Positions 15,990-24,836 of a stretch of 47,153 nt of DNA are shown piece by piece. Location: positions 1 to 47,153 of the forward strand of contig ONCZ01000015.1 of assembly GCA_900316445.1 (NCBI GenBank), in the 5' to 3' direction. A program made the translations under genes and the position numbers. Position 1 is the first letter of the stretch, and the number at the start of each line of letters is the position of its first letter. This DNA comes from an uncultured Prevotellaceae bacterium. Its GTDB lineage: Bacteria > Bacteroidota > Bacteroidia > Bacteroidales > Bacteroidaceae. Below the pieces are notes generated by a model. It saw only the letters and a list, made by a program, of their open reading frames with translations. It did no database searches and was not told where the DNA came from.

Positions 15990-16304
15990 ATGGAAGAGAA
16001 GAGATATCCGATAATAGAAGAAGAGGATGGCACATGCAAGGTGTGTGAGCCTGCTGCAGGTTATGCTGCCACTTCAATTGATTATGCTAATAACATGCTG
16101 GATGAGGATGACGATATCTTTGATCGTATTCCCGTTGGCAAGCTCGGCTTTTATACTGATGATCCTGACGAGTTCGAGGCTCGCATAGCAGAAATAGAGG
16201 CAGATTTAGACGAGGTTGAAGCTGGTTTTGAAGACCCAGAGAAATGGATCACTTCGGAACAAATGCACAAAGATTTCCTCAAAATGTTTCCATGGCTAAG
16301 ATAA
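15990..16304 (+). CDS. Putative antitoxin, small acidic protein
   Basis: A 104-aa very acidic protein (many Asp/Glu, e.g. NMLDEDDDIFDRIP and EIEADLDEVEAGFED) encoded directly upstream of, and overlapping by 13 nt, a RelE/ParE-like toxin. Order, overlap and size fit a type II antitoxin, whose acidic C-terminal helix would wrap the basic toxin. It has no obvious ribbon-helix-helix or helix-turn-helix, so autoregulation through DNA binding is uncertain. No named family recognised. AT content is higher than in the neighbouring core genes, as expected for an acquired module. Confidence 0.7.
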   Translation: MEEKRYPIIEEEDGTCKVCEPAAGYAATSIDYANNMLDEDDDIFDRIPVGKLGFYTDDPDEFEARIAEIEADLDEVEAGFEDPEKWITSEQMHKDFLKMFPWLR

Positions 16305-16612
16305 TTTGGAAGAAAAAAGCGGAAATCCTTTTGGCAGACCATATTGCTTATGCTCGGCAGGAGTTTGGTGTAACCACGGCTAAACGATGGATGAATTGGG
16401 TAAATAAAATAGAAGCCAGACTTCGTCGCTATCCTGAATCCTATACCCCAGAGCCATTTGTCCTAAATAAGCGACGTCTATATAGGAGTGCTCTCATGAT
16501 GAAGAACTTCAAATTGGTTTACGTCTATTATCCTTCGTCTGATACAGTTCACATCGTAGATATCTGGGATATGCGGATGGATCCTGAGAAATTGAAGAAA
16601 CGGATCCGGTAA
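16292..16612 (+). CDS. RelE/ParE-family toxin
   Basis: A basic 106-aa protein. I start it at the ATG at 16292, which overlaps the antitoxin stop; an in-frame ATG 48 nt upstream would only add residues from the antitoxin shadow. Features of the RelE/ParE fold: KIIWKKKAEILLADHIAYARQEFG as first strand and helices, then GVTTAKRW, KIEARLRRYPES, and the C-terminal strands with FKLVYVYYPSSDTVHIVDIWDMRMDPEKLKKRIR. RelE-type toxins cleave mRNA on the ribosome; ParE-type toxins poison gyrase. The sequence does not decide between these. Confidence 0.82.
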   Translation: MAKIIWKKKAEILLADHIAYARQEFGVTTAKRWMNWVNKIEARLRRYPESYTPEPFVLNKRRLYRSALMMKNFKLVYVYYPSSDTVHIVDIWDMRMDPEKLKKRIR

Positions 16613-16671
16613 ATCTATCCGAAATCATTCACATTGGCAAGTTTCTGAAAAGATTCTTGCCATTTTCTTGC

Positions 16672-16699
16672 TCGTTCCAAATATTCTTCGTATCTTTGC
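16672..16699 (+). promoter_or_regulatory. Duplicated promoter segment ahead of the RM leader
   Basis: TATCTTTG at 16691-16698 within a 28-bp copy of 15941-15968 (one mismatch). The upstream TTTG box is degenerate (CTTG). It would start a ~310-nt leader containing the large hairpin and end at the RM gene. Confidence 0.6.
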
Positions 16700-16769
16700 C
16701 CTCGAACATCGGCGACATGCCTTGATGGAGGTGCTGATGTGACATATTAGAAAAAAGCATTCGCTATTA

Positions 16770-16955
16770 TTTCGCGTATAGCCAAAAGCGTAGGAAACTG
16801 TTTGGAAATAAATAACGCACAGAAATAATATGTGAAAGGTGTCTGGATAGGACATCTTTTCTCCAATTATAGCAATGCTACACACTTAGGTGTGTTGCAT
16901 ACTTATAATGGAGATGTGGTTTCCTTCCTACGCTGCCTTATAGCTATACGCAATA
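16770..16955 (+). ncRNA. Candidate structured leader: ~190-nt hairpin
   Basis: The segment 16772-16799 (CGCGTATAGC...AGCGTAGGAAAC) is complementary, with small bulges, to 16919-16951 (GTTTCCTTCCTACGCT...GCTATACGC). Inside, CTCCAATTATA...ACACAC (16861-16885) pairs with GTGTGTTGCAT...ATGGAG (16890-16912). It lies between a promoter and the RM gene. A 53-codon GTG frame (16832-16990) runs through it but is probably fortuitous. Could be a regulatory RNA or the remains of a hairpin-ended mobile element. Confidence 0.5.
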
Positions 16956-17002
16956 AGGTGCTTCACGCCTTTTTTGCGTCTTGGCGTGATTGATAGTTGG
17001 AT

Positions 17003-17022
17003 GCGCTAAAATTTTATTAGCG
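17003..17022. repeat. Short inverted repeat at the RM start codon
   Basis: CGCTAA and TTAGCG flank an AT-rich loop, ending 1-2 nt before the ATG at 17024. In RNA it could mask the start codon. Confidence 0.5.
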
Positions 17023-17023
17023 T

Positions 17024-19581
17024 ATGATTACTGTTGACGAGTGGGTTGAGTCCCAAGAATTTCAAATCAGATTAGATGCTCAGGGTAAGATTATTGACTA
17101 CCTTGATAACAACGTTCGTAGGGAAATAAACCAGAGGAACGAATAAGACAGAAGACTGCAAGAATTCTCGTTGAAGAATTTAAGTATAGCAAAGAACAAA
17201 TAGCCTTAGAAAGATCTATCCAGATAGGACGCGATGAAACGAAGCGTGCCGATATTGTCATCTATGCCAATGCTGAAGCAAAGGCGAGTAACAGACAGGG
17301 AGAGATTCATCTAATTGCAGAGATAAAGGCTCCGAACGTCAAGGAACCTGATAATCAAATAATTTCATATCTGAGCCCAACATCTGCACAAGGAGGATTT
17401 TGGACTAATGGTGAACGAATAATTTTCTACCGTCGTGAAAAAGACAACACCATTCGTGAAACTATTGGTATTCCAAGAAATGGAGAACCTTGGGATGCTG
17501 TAGGGAAATATAAAAAGAGTGACCTTATTATTCCCGTTGATTTAAAACTGGCTTTTAAAAGATGTCATAATGCTATGTATCGTTCAGGTAACGATTCGGA
17601 AGATGTTGCTCTTGACATGACACGAATATTGTTGGCAAAGCATGAGGATGAAGAGAGTGCTGACGAGAATTGTCAGTTCCGTATGACTCAAGAGGAATAT
17701 GATGACCCTGTAAAACGAGCAGCAGCATGTAAAAGAGTGCGCGACCTTTTCAATGCGGTTAAGGAACGCTATCCTGATGTTTTCTCAGAAAGCGAAGAAA
17801 TAACGGTTTCTGACGAGAAACTTGCTATCGTTATTTCTCAACTACAGCAGTATTCATTTCTTGAATCACCTTATGATGTGATCGGAACAGCTTACGAAGT
17901 ATATGTGGCCTCTCATCTTAAAGGAGAACGAGGGCAATATTTTACCAACCGTCTTGTAGTTTCTATGATGGTAAGAATGGTTGACCCTGATGACAAATCA
18001 ATAATCCTTGACCCTTCATGTGGAAGTGGTGGATTCCTCATTTCTTCGATGAACTACATTCTTAGGAAAATCAAAGACTCAAAGCGAGGAGAATCAGCAA
18101 AAGAAGTGTTACGAACAAAAGTAGTTCACAACATGTTTGGTATCGATATATCACCAAAACTTGTTAAAATTGCAAAGGCAAATATGCTGTTAGGAAAGGA
18201 TGGTCATGGTGGTATTGAACGTGTAGATAGCCTGAATGAAACAGAGAAGCTATCAGCAAGTTTTTGTGAAAAGTGTGGTTTCGGTAAACCAAACGTTATT
18301 CTGTCAAATCCTCCGTTTGGGTCTGGAAATGATATACGTATTAAAAACAAAACTGTTTTAGGAAAGTTTGAGATTGGCCATACATGGAATGTGAACAACT
18401 GGGGTGAAGTGTTATATGAAGATAAACTTAATGATGGTATCGGCGTTGCACCAGAGTTGTTGTTTACAGAACAATACTTAAAGTGGATAAGACAAGACGG
18501 ACTTATCTGCATTGTAATGGCAAAAGGCCAGTTAGACAATAGGGAAGCTTTGGCTATCAGACGGAAAATACTTTCAGAATGCGAATTATTGGCAGTCATA
18601 AATCTTCATGAAGACACATTTGAGCCATTTTGTGGTTCAAAAGCTTCCGTAATACTTATGCGCAAATGTTATAATCCACCTAAAGACTATCGCGTTTTCA
18701 TGGCAATCTCCAACAAAGTCGGTCAAAACAGTAGAGGAGAAACAATGTTACGAAAGGACACGAATGGAGACCCAATAGTGGTTGATGGGCATTTGCAATT
18801 AGACGAAGATCTAACAGAAATTGCAGAGTGTTATCATCAGTTTGTAAAAGGAGAATTAGTGGAAAGTGAGTTTCGCTTTTCTGTATCTGTAAATGATCTC
18901 GATAAAGTCTCTTTGTCTTTTAATCCAATTCATTATCTCCCTAAGCATAATGAAGCACTGAAAAAGATAATCATGCTAAATGAAAGTGACATTTTCGATG
19001 TTTTGCCACTTTCTGCAATTGCTCAGGATGTTTTCAATGGTCCAAGATTTAAACGTCCTTATGCTGACCAAGGAGTAACTGAAGGGGAAGGTATACGCAA
19101 GTTCTTCACAGGAACCGCAATAACTCAGCTCAATTCCGACAACGTGAAGTTCCTTGATGAGAAAAAGTGTAACAAGCAGTTGTTACGACAATTAGATGAA
19201 TTGACCATTAAGAAGGGATACATACTTATATCGGATTCTGGTACACTTGGTCGTATTTCATATGCATTAAGTATGCACGATGGACATGTGGCAACAAATA
19301 ATCTAATCAGAGTTATTATCGACGATGAAAACCTAAGAGGATATGTTTACCAGTTCCTTAAATCACCAATTGGACAGAGTCTTATTCTAAAGAATGCTTA
19401 TGGTACAAATCAAGAGCATCTTGAACCTGACGTGATTAGCGATATTTTGGTACCGATTCCCAAAGATAGGAATGTTATTGACCGTATCGGATCAAAGGTC
19501 ATAGCATCAATTGAGGCTCTTGAACAATCTATTGCTTTAAACGAAGATGCAACAACTATCATGGAATCAATAATTGTATAG
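17024..19581 (+). pseudogene. Single-chain restriction-modification protein (HsdR_N, N6-MTase, TRD), frameshifted
   Basis: Read in two frames. ATG 17024 opens 40 codons (MITVDEWVESQEF...) that stop at 17144. The -1 frame continues from about 17122 (PEERIRQKTARILVEEFKYSKEQ) without stops to 19581. Domains: HsdR_N-type nuclease (Asp at 17251, ExK at 17320-17328, IAEIKAP), helical linker, N6-adenine methylase (DPSCGSGGF at 18010, NPPF at 18307), and a C-terminal HsdS-like target-recognition domain (~18960-19560). Such fusions act as type IIG-like enzymes that both cut and methylate. A single-base loss near 17118-17143 would explain the split. No alternative start exists before ATG 17575, from which a nuclease-less methylase of 668 aa could be made. 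GC is lower than its surroundings, indicating transfer. Confidence 0.82.
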
Positions 19582-19613
19582 AATATAATCAATGGCAAAA
19601 GACAAAATCAGTA

Positions 19614-19682
19614 GTTGTAACAGAGTTACGGTTCTTTTGTGATATCCGCGATGTCACAAAAGAACCGTAACTATGTTACAAC
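19614..19682. repeat. 29-bp inverted repeat, one mismatch, 11-nt loop
   Basis: GTTGTAACAGAGTTACGGTT... (19614-19642) pairs with 19654-19682. It lies between the convergent RM and thioesterase genes, so it may be a bidirectional terminator, though neither side has a U tract. It also marks the right edge of the low-GC island. Confidence 0.88.
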
Positions 19683-19688
19683 AGGTGT

Positions 19689-20114
19689 TTAGAAGACGGA
19701 GGCGTTTTTGCGGTAGCCCATACCGGTGACGTGGCAGATGAGGCGACCGTCCTGATTGGTGACGCGCACCTCGACGGCGGGGATCTTGTGGTGGTCGGCG
19801 ACGCTGACGGCCTCGGCGGTGAGGGTGTCGCCCAGACGGGCGCTGGAGACGAACATCAGACTGCTGGAGATGCCGAAGGTGAGCTGACCGCCGTGATTCA
19901 TAAGGGCGGCGATGGCGAGGTCGGCCAGCGTGAATAGGGCACCGCCCTGACAGACGTTGCCGCCGTTGAGATGGGCTTCCGTGACCGTCATCACCGCGAC
20001 GGCGTGACGCTCATCTACTTCCGTGATCCTGCAGCCCGCAAGGACAGCAAAGCGGTCCGTGCGGTTCAGCAGTTCCTTGATGTCTGCGGGCTGCGGGGTG
20101 TTTTCTTGAGTCAT
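19689..20114 (-). CDS. PaaI-type hot-dog thioesterase
   Basis: A 141-aa cytoplasmic acyl-CoA thioesterase-like protein. Seen: the PaaI pattern HLNGGNVCQGGALFTLADLAIAALMNHGG (residues ~47-75), in which the Asp of LADLA is the usual catalytic residue and the GG turn precedes the long hot-dog helix. Length matches the family. The substrate is unknown; relatives hydrolyse phenylacetyl- or other aryl-CoA thioesters. It is 20 nt downstream of the SpoIIE-like gene on the same strand, so the two are probably co-transcribed, but a functional link is not evident. Confidence 0.88.
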   Translation of the reverse strand: MTQENTPQPADIKELLNRTDRFAVLAGCRITEVDERHAVAVMTVTEAHLNGGNVCQGGALFTLADLAIAALMNHGGQLTFGISSSLMFVSSARLGDTLTAEAVSVADHHKIPAVEVRVTNQDGRLICHVTGMGYRKNASVF

Positions 20115-20134
20115 ATCTGTTTATGTGATGGAAG

Positions 20135-22198
20135 TTATTTCCGGGCCACGACCATCAGGGTGAGGTCTTCGGCCTGCGGCGTGCCACCGGTAAAGCTGTC
20201 GATGGCCTTGAGGATGTTGTCGTAGAACGGCTGCGGCTTGGCGTTGAGCTTCGCGGCCTGAAGGGCCATACCCCGGAACTGCTTGTCGCCGAGCGCCTTG
20301 CCGTCGGCATCCTTGGCCTCGGCGATGCCGTCGGTGTAGAGGAAGAGCAGCTTGCCCGGCGCGATGGTGGTCTCCTGGGCGGTATAGACCGTGCCCGGCT
20401 GAGAGCCGGCAGGAGCGGTGTCGTCGATGGGCAGGAGGCTGATCTCCTCGTCGGTGAGCAGCGGCGTGTTGTTGCCCGCGTTGCAGTAGCGCAGCAGTCC
20501 TGTGGTGAGGTCGAGCTGTCCGACGAAGAGGCGCACGGGGATGCTCTGCCCGTCGGCGATGGCGTTGCTGATGGCGTTGACGATCTGTTCGGGTGTCTGT
20601 CCGAAGGCGGCTGCCGTGCGGAACTGTGCCCACGCCATCGCTGCGGCTGTGGCGGCGGCGATGCCCTGAGCGGCGGCGCTGCCGATGCAGAAGAGCAGGG
20701 TGTCGTCGCAGAGCAGGGTGTCGTAGAAGCTGCCGCCGGGCATCGTGCCGGGCGTCTGCGAGACGTAGAGGGCCACGTCGTTGCGCTGGGGCAGGGGTGC
20801 GTGCGAGAGTCGCTGCTGGATGGCTGCGGCCAGCCGCTGCTCGGTCTCGTTGCGTGAGCGTTCCGTGGCGACGGCCTCGATGGTCCCGAGGTCTTCCCGC
20901 AGTTCTTCGTGCGCCTTCCTCAACTGGTGGTGATGGTAGCGGCGGTAGAGCAGGTAGCCCAGGATGATGAGTGCCAGTAGTCCGAGAAGTCCGAGCATCT
21001 CCATCTGATGGCGCCGTGTGGCTGCCACCTGCTGGTCACCGAGTTCCTCGACCTTGCTGACGATGACGGCCTGTTCGGCTGCGTCGATCTCCTTGGCGCG
21101 CTTGAAGGCTCCGGCGAGGGAGTCGCAGAGCTGCATGCTGATGGCAACGGCGCTGTCGCGGCGGCCTGCGAGGAGGTTGGCCTGATACTTCTTGAGCACC
21201 AGCGACTGGATGTTGTCGAGCGAGTAGCTGTCCTCGCTGTCACCCAGCAGGGCCGTGAGGCTCTGGTAGTTGTCGGCAGCCTCTCCCCAGCGCTTGGCGA
21301 CGATGAGGTAGTCGTTGGCCGCGATGCGCCCCTCGGGCGTCTTGGCGTAGTCCGTGGCCAGGAAGGTGTCGAAGGCTTTGGCGGCCTCCTCGGGCTTGCC
21401 CAGTCCTTCATAGGCCTGCGCCTGATAGAGGGTGTAGCGGGCCTCCTGCTTGTCGACATAGTCGGGATTGATACCCGGGCGCTGCTCGTACTCGCTGAGC
21501 ATCTCGCTCAAGTGTCCGTTCCACTTCAGGGCTTCGCGGTACTGGCCTGTGAAGTTACAGGCGAAGGCGATGTTGATGAGTCCTGCGAAGGCACTTTTGT
21601 AGGCCTCGTCGGTGCGGTTCTTCTTCACGTTGTCGAGGTGCTTCTCGTAAGCCTTCTCAAACCCGTCTGCCGTCGCCTGGCCAGAGGTGCCGAGACCTGC
21701 CTGGCAGCAGCCGATGTAGATGAGCAGGTTCACGTAGTCGCTGGTGGTGTCGCATTTCAGTTCCTCCAGCTTCTGCACGACGGGCATGGTGAGCTTGAGG
21801 CCGTTCTCGTAGTCGCCTCTGAGGGCCATGAGGTTTGCCAGATGGCTGGCAGCCTTGGCATAGATGTCGAGGTCTTCGTCGGCCGCGGCCTTGAGGGCGG
21901 TGTTGTAGTAGAACTCGGCCATCCGTCGGCGGTTGGTCCTGTCGCTGGCATAGCCGCGCCAGTAGTAGGCCTTAGCGGGTGTCAGACTGCCTTTGGCTTC
22001 CAGGTTGTCAGCCAGCCGCATGAGCTGCTGGTAGTCCTTCGCCTTGTGGGCGGCCTCAATGAGCTGCTCGGCCTTCGCCATCTCTTCCTCGCTGGGCTTG
22101 TTGCCGCAGGAAGTGACGAGGAACGAGGAAAGAGGAAGGAGGAAGGAGATTACTCCAATCCACGCCTTCGACCATCTGCTTTTATTGGTCATCACCAT
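20135..22198 (-). CDS. TPR lipoprotein with a degenerate SpoIIE/PP2C domain
   Basis: A 687-aa protein: lipoprotein-type signal (SFLLPLSSFLVTSCGN, lipid-binding Cys at ~32), TPR helices ~35-395, a membrane segment ~404-423, a coiled coil ~430-465, and a C-terminal SpoIIE-like phosphatase fold ~470-687. Active SpoIIE/PP2C domains coordinate Mn2+ through the Asp of GGD(F/Y)D and of GDVSGHG; here these read GGSFYD and GSAAAQG, so both metal ligands are lost, and the NAGH motif is NAGN. YTDGIAEA and EDLT remain. I infer a pseudophosphatase or altered activity. The signal-peptide core is encoded by a family G repeat (22112-22150). A regulatory role over a sigma/anti-sigma system is possible but untested. 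Confidence 0.82.
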   Translation of the reverse strand: MVMTNKSRWSKAWIGVISFLLPLSSFLVTSCGNKPSEEEMAKAEQLIEAAHKAKDYQQLMRLADNLEAKGSLTPAKAYYWRGYASDRTNRRRMAEFYYNTALKAAADEDLDIYAKAASHLANLMALRGDYENGLKLTMPVVQKLEELKCDTTSDYVNLLIYIGCCQAGLGTSGQATADGFEKAYEKHLDNVKKNRTDEAYKSAFAGLINIAFACNFTGQYREALKWNGHLSEMLSEYEQRPGINPDYVDKQEARYTLYQAQAYEGLGKPEEAAKAFDTFLATDYAKTPEGRIAANDYLIVAKRWGEAADNYQSLTALLGDSEDSYSLDNIQSLVLKKYQANLLAGRRDSAVAISMQLCDSLAGAFKRAKEIDAAEQAVIVSKVEELGDQQVAATRRHQMEMLGLLGLLALIILGYLLYRRYHHHQLRKAHEELREDLGTIEAVATERSRNETEQRLAAAIQQRLSHAPLPQRNDVALYVSQTPGTMPGGSFYDTLLCDDTLLFCIGSAAAQGIAAATAAAMAWAQFRTAAAFGQTPEQIVNAISNAIADGQSIPVRLFVGQLDLTTGLLRYCNAGNNTPLLTDEEISLLPIDDTAPAGSQPGTVYTAQETTIAPGKLLFLYTDGIAEAKDADGKALGDKQFRGMALQAAKLNAKPQPFYDNILKAIDSFTGGTPQAEDLTLMVVARK
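22112..22150 (-). repeat. Iterated repeat, family G, encoding a signal-peptide core
   Basis: On the minus strand TCCTTCCTCCTTCCTC-type iterations end in TTCCTCGTTCCTCGTC. They match the arms of the elements at 31799-31906 and 33909-34009 and encode residues ~17-29. Confidence 0.72.
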
Positions 22199-22200
22199 CT

Positions 22201-22240
22201 GATTTACGATTTACAAATTGACGATTTACGATTTATTACC
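22201..22240 (-). repeat. Iterated repeat, family D (GATTTACGATTTA)
   Basis: Iterations of GATTTACGATTTACAAATT fill most of the 50-bp gap between two minus-strand genes. A short copy is at 4327-4348. Confidence 0.65.
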
Positions 22241-22248
22241 GAATCCAA

Positions 22249-24690
22249 TTACATCGTGGCTTCGACGACGTGCTTACCGGGAGAGTAGGGGATGACGGTG
22301 CCGTCGATGGGCTTGCCGTCGAGGATGACCTGCTTCACACCCTTCTGGGCGCCGTTGGGATGGATGGTGATCTCGTATTCTGCGTCGCGGAACTTGCGCT
22401 GGACGGTGTAGTCCTTGGCGGTCTCGGGCAGACACGGATCGATGCGGATGCCGTCGTAGTCGGGCTTGATGCCGAGGATGAACTCCGAGACGGTGTACCA
22501 CATCCAGGCTGCCGTACCCGTGAGCCAGGAGTTCTTTCCCTCACCCGGACGGAAGGCGTCCTTACCGGCCACCATCTGACAGTTCACGTAGGGCTCCACC
22601 TTGTGCAGCGTCTGGTATTTCTCCTCGACGTAGGAAGGCAGAATCTTGGCGTAGTGGCTCCAGGCATCGTTGCCGCGGCCTGCGAGACATTCGCCGATGA
22701 TCACCCAGGGATTGTTGTGGCAGAAGATACCGGCATTCTCCTTATAACCTTCTGGGTATGAGCTGATTTCACCATATTCGTAGATGTATTTCGTGAAGGC
22801 AGGATTGTTGAGCACCATACCGTGTTCGCACTCCAGATACTTCTTACAAGAGTCGAGCGACTTGGCCACCAGACCGTCTTCTGCGCCGATCTCGGCCATC
22901 GTACACCAACCCTGCGACTCGATGAAGATCTTGGCCTCGTCGCACTCGTTGGAGCCGATCTTGCGGCCGTAGAAGTCGTAGGCGCGGAGATACCACTCGC
23001 CGTCCCAGCCGTGCTTCTTCACGGCCTCGATCATCGCATCGACGGCCTGCTGCATACGGGCGGCCTCGTCGGCCTTGCCGATCTTCTTGCAGAGGGCGAC
23101 ATAGTCCTTGCCCGTGACGACGAAGAGGCCTGCGATCATCAGCGATTCGGCCTTCGTGCCCTCAGAGACGTTCTCCGTGGTCTGGAACGATTCGTTGGGG
23201 TCCCAGGAGAAGCAGTTCAGGTTCAGACAGTCGTTCCAGTCGGCGCGACCGATGAGCGGCAGCATATGGGGACCAAGATTCTTGATGACGTGGTCCATCG
23301 AGATCTTCAGGTGCTCGAAGAGCGTCACCTCCGTACCGGGCTGGTTGTCGAAGGGCACCATCTCGTCGAGGATGGAGAAGTCGCCCGTCTCCTTGATATA
23401 GGCCACCGTGCCGAAGATGAGCCAGCAGGGGTCGTCGTTGAATCCGCCGCCGATATCGTTGTTGCCGCGCTTGGTGAGAGGCTGGTACTGGTGGTAGCAG
23501 CCGCCGTCGGGGAACTGCGTGGAGGCGATGTCGATGATGCGCTGGCGGGCACGTGGCGGAATCTGATGGACGAAGCCCACGAGGTCCTGGTTGGAGTCGC
23601 GGAAGCCCATTCCACGGCCTACGCCGCTCTCGAAGAACGAGGCCGAACGCGAGAAGTTGAACGTGACCATACATTGGTACTGGTTCCAGATGTTGACCAT
23701 ACGGTCGAGCTTGTCGTTGCCTGTGCGTACCTTATATATATTAAGGAGGTTATCCCAGAGGGCGCAAAGCTCAGCGAAAGCCTTGTCCACCTTCTCCGTG
23801 GTGTCGAGCTCGGCGATGAGGGCGTGGGCCTTCTTCTTGTTGATCACCTGAGGTGCCTCGAACTTCTCGTCCTGCTCGTTTTCGATGTAGCCCAGCAGGA
23901 AGACGAAGTCCTTCGACTCGCCCGGCTGCAGGGTGACCTCGATGTAGTGTGAGGCGATGGGGCTCCAGCCGTGGGCGTGAGAGTTGCGCGGCTTGCCCTC
24001 TATGACGGCATCGGGATTGGCAAACTCGTTGTAGAGTCCCACGAAGGTCTCGCGGTCGGTATCGAAGCCCTGGATGGGGGCATTCACGTGATAGAAGGCG
24101 TAGTGGTTACGACGCTCACGATACTCGGTCTTGTGATAGATGGTCGAACCCTCAATCTCGACTTCGCCCGTTGAGAAGTTACGCTGGAAATTCTCCATAT
24201 CCGTAGCGGCATTCCACAGACACCACTCCTCGAACGAGAAGAGCTTCAGCTGCTTCACTTCAGAAGATTCGTTCTTCAGGGTGAGCTTCTGCACCTCGCA
24301 CCATTTCTTGAGGGGCACGAAGAAGAGCACGGATGCCTCCACGCCGTTCTTGCGGCCCGTGATGCGGGTGTAGCTCATACCGTGACGGCACTCGTAGAAG
24401 TCGAGCGGCGTCTTGCAGGGTTTCCAACCGGGGTTCCATACCGTCTCGCCGTCCTTGATGTAGAAATAGCGCCCGCCATTGTCCATTGGCACGTTGTTGT
24501 AACGGTAGCGTGTGATGCGGCGGAACTTGGCATCCTTGTAGAAGGAATAGCCGCCAGCGGTGTTGGAAATGAGTGAGAAAAAGTCCTCGTTGCCAAGATA
24601 GTTAATCCAAGGCCAAGGGGTCTGCGGGTCTGTGATGACATACTCGCGGTGCTGGTCGTCGAAGTGACCGTAACGTTTCTGTTGTTCCAT
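22249..24690 (-). CDS. Cellobiose phosphorylase, GH94
   Basis: Glycoside hydrolase family 94 enzymes phosphorolyse beta-glucosides; cellobiose phosphorylase gives glucose-1-phosphate and glucose in the cytoplasm. At 813 aa this has the family's length and domains: N-terminal beta-sandwich (~10-280), helical linker, (alpha/alpha)6 barrel and C-terminal jelly roll. Marker motifs are [19 protein letters not shown]-type [11 protein letters not shown] with the catalytic Asp, and [12 protein letters not shown]. The close similarity of these motifs to cellobiose rather than cellodextrin or chitobiose phosphorylases supports the substrate. There is no signal peptide. A promoter lies at 24734-24766. 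Together with surface glucanases not in this window, it would save ATP in cellodextrin use. Confidence 0.92.
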   Translation of the reverse strand: MEQQKRYGHFDDQHREYVITDPQTPWPWINYLGNEDFFSLISNTAGGYSFYKDAKFRRITRYRYNNVPMDNGGRYFYIKDGETVWNPGWKPCKTPLDFYECRHGMSYTRITGRKNGVEASVLFFVPLKKWCEVQKLTLKNESSEVKQLKLFSFEEWCLWNAATDMENFQRNFSTGEVEIEGSTIYHKTEYRERRNHYAFYHVNAPIQGFDTDRETFVGLYNEFANPDAVIEGKPRNSHAHGWSPIASHYIEVTLQPGESKDFVFLLGYIENEQDEKFEAPQVINKKKAHALIAELDTTEKVDKAFAELCALWDNLLNIYKVRTGNDKLDRMVNIWNQYQCMVTFNFSRSASFFESGVGRGMGFRDSNQDLVGFVHQIPPRARQRIIDIASTQFPDGGCYHQYQPLTKRGNNDIGGGFNDDPCWLIFGTVAYIKETGDFSILDEMVPFDNQPGTEVTLFEHLKISMDHVIKNLGPHMLPLIGRADWNDCLNLNCFSWDPNESFQTTENVSEGTKAESLMIAGLFVVTGKDYVALCKKIGKADEAARMQQAVDAMIEAVKKHGWDGEWYLRAYDFYGRKIGSNECDEAKIFIESQGWCTMAEIGAEDGLVAKSLDSCKKYLECEHGMVLNNPAFTKYIYEYGEISSYPEGYKENAGIFCHNNPWVIIGECLAGRGNDAWSHYAKILPSYVEEKYQTLHKVEPYVNCQMVAGKDAFRPGEGKNSWLTGTAAWMWYTVSEFILGIKPDYDGIRIDPCLPETAKDYTVQRKFRDAEYEITIHPNGAQKGVKQVILDGKPIDGTVIPYSPGKHVVEATM

Positions 24691-24733
24691 AATTATATTA
24701 CCAATATTTAAGTTAGTCGCGCAAATTTTGAGG

Positions 24734-24766
24734 CAAAGATAAGCAATTATTCTGATAAAAAGACAA
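24734..24766 (-). promoter_or_regulatory. Promoter of the GH94 gene
   Basis: On the minus strand TATCTTTG (24741-24734) preceded by ATTG (24766-24763) with 21 nt between; the -33 box deviates by one base. Confidence 0.65.
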
Positions 24767-24805
24767 TTATTTCATTTTTTTCTCTGATAATTGCAAGAAA
24801 ATGCG

Positions 24806-24813
24806 TACTTTTG
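24806..24813 (+). promoter_or_regulatory. -7 box of the polyene/lipid operon
   Basis: TACTTTTG matches TAnnTTTG, 23 nt ahead of the first ATG of the operon. No clear TTTG box is visible at the right distance, so an activator may be needed. It is divergent from the GH94 promoter. Confidence 0.5.
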
Positions 24814-24836
24814 CAAAAATTTTAGAGATTAGGATA

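Noticed and set aside
16832-16990. 53-codon GTG frame ending FFASWRD through the hairpin
   Set aside because: The sequence is constrained by hairpin pairing, has no known motif, and an in-frame stop lies directly upstream; kept only as a remote possibility.
17116-17146. Programmed -1 frameshift in the RM gene
   Set aside because: No X-XXY-YYZ slippery site in the right phase and no evident stimulatory structure between 17119 and 17146.
19593-19640. Small plus-strand frame MAKDKISSCNRV after the RM gene, as a truncated hsdS or next gene
   Set aside because: Only about a dozen codons before it enters the inverted repeat; no motif supports it.
21008-24174. Long plus-strand open frames opposite the SpoIIE-like and GH94 genes (e.g. 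21008-22288, 22822-23952)
   Set aside because: They are antisense shadows of GC-rich genes; their translations show no known motifs while the opposite strand has clear families.
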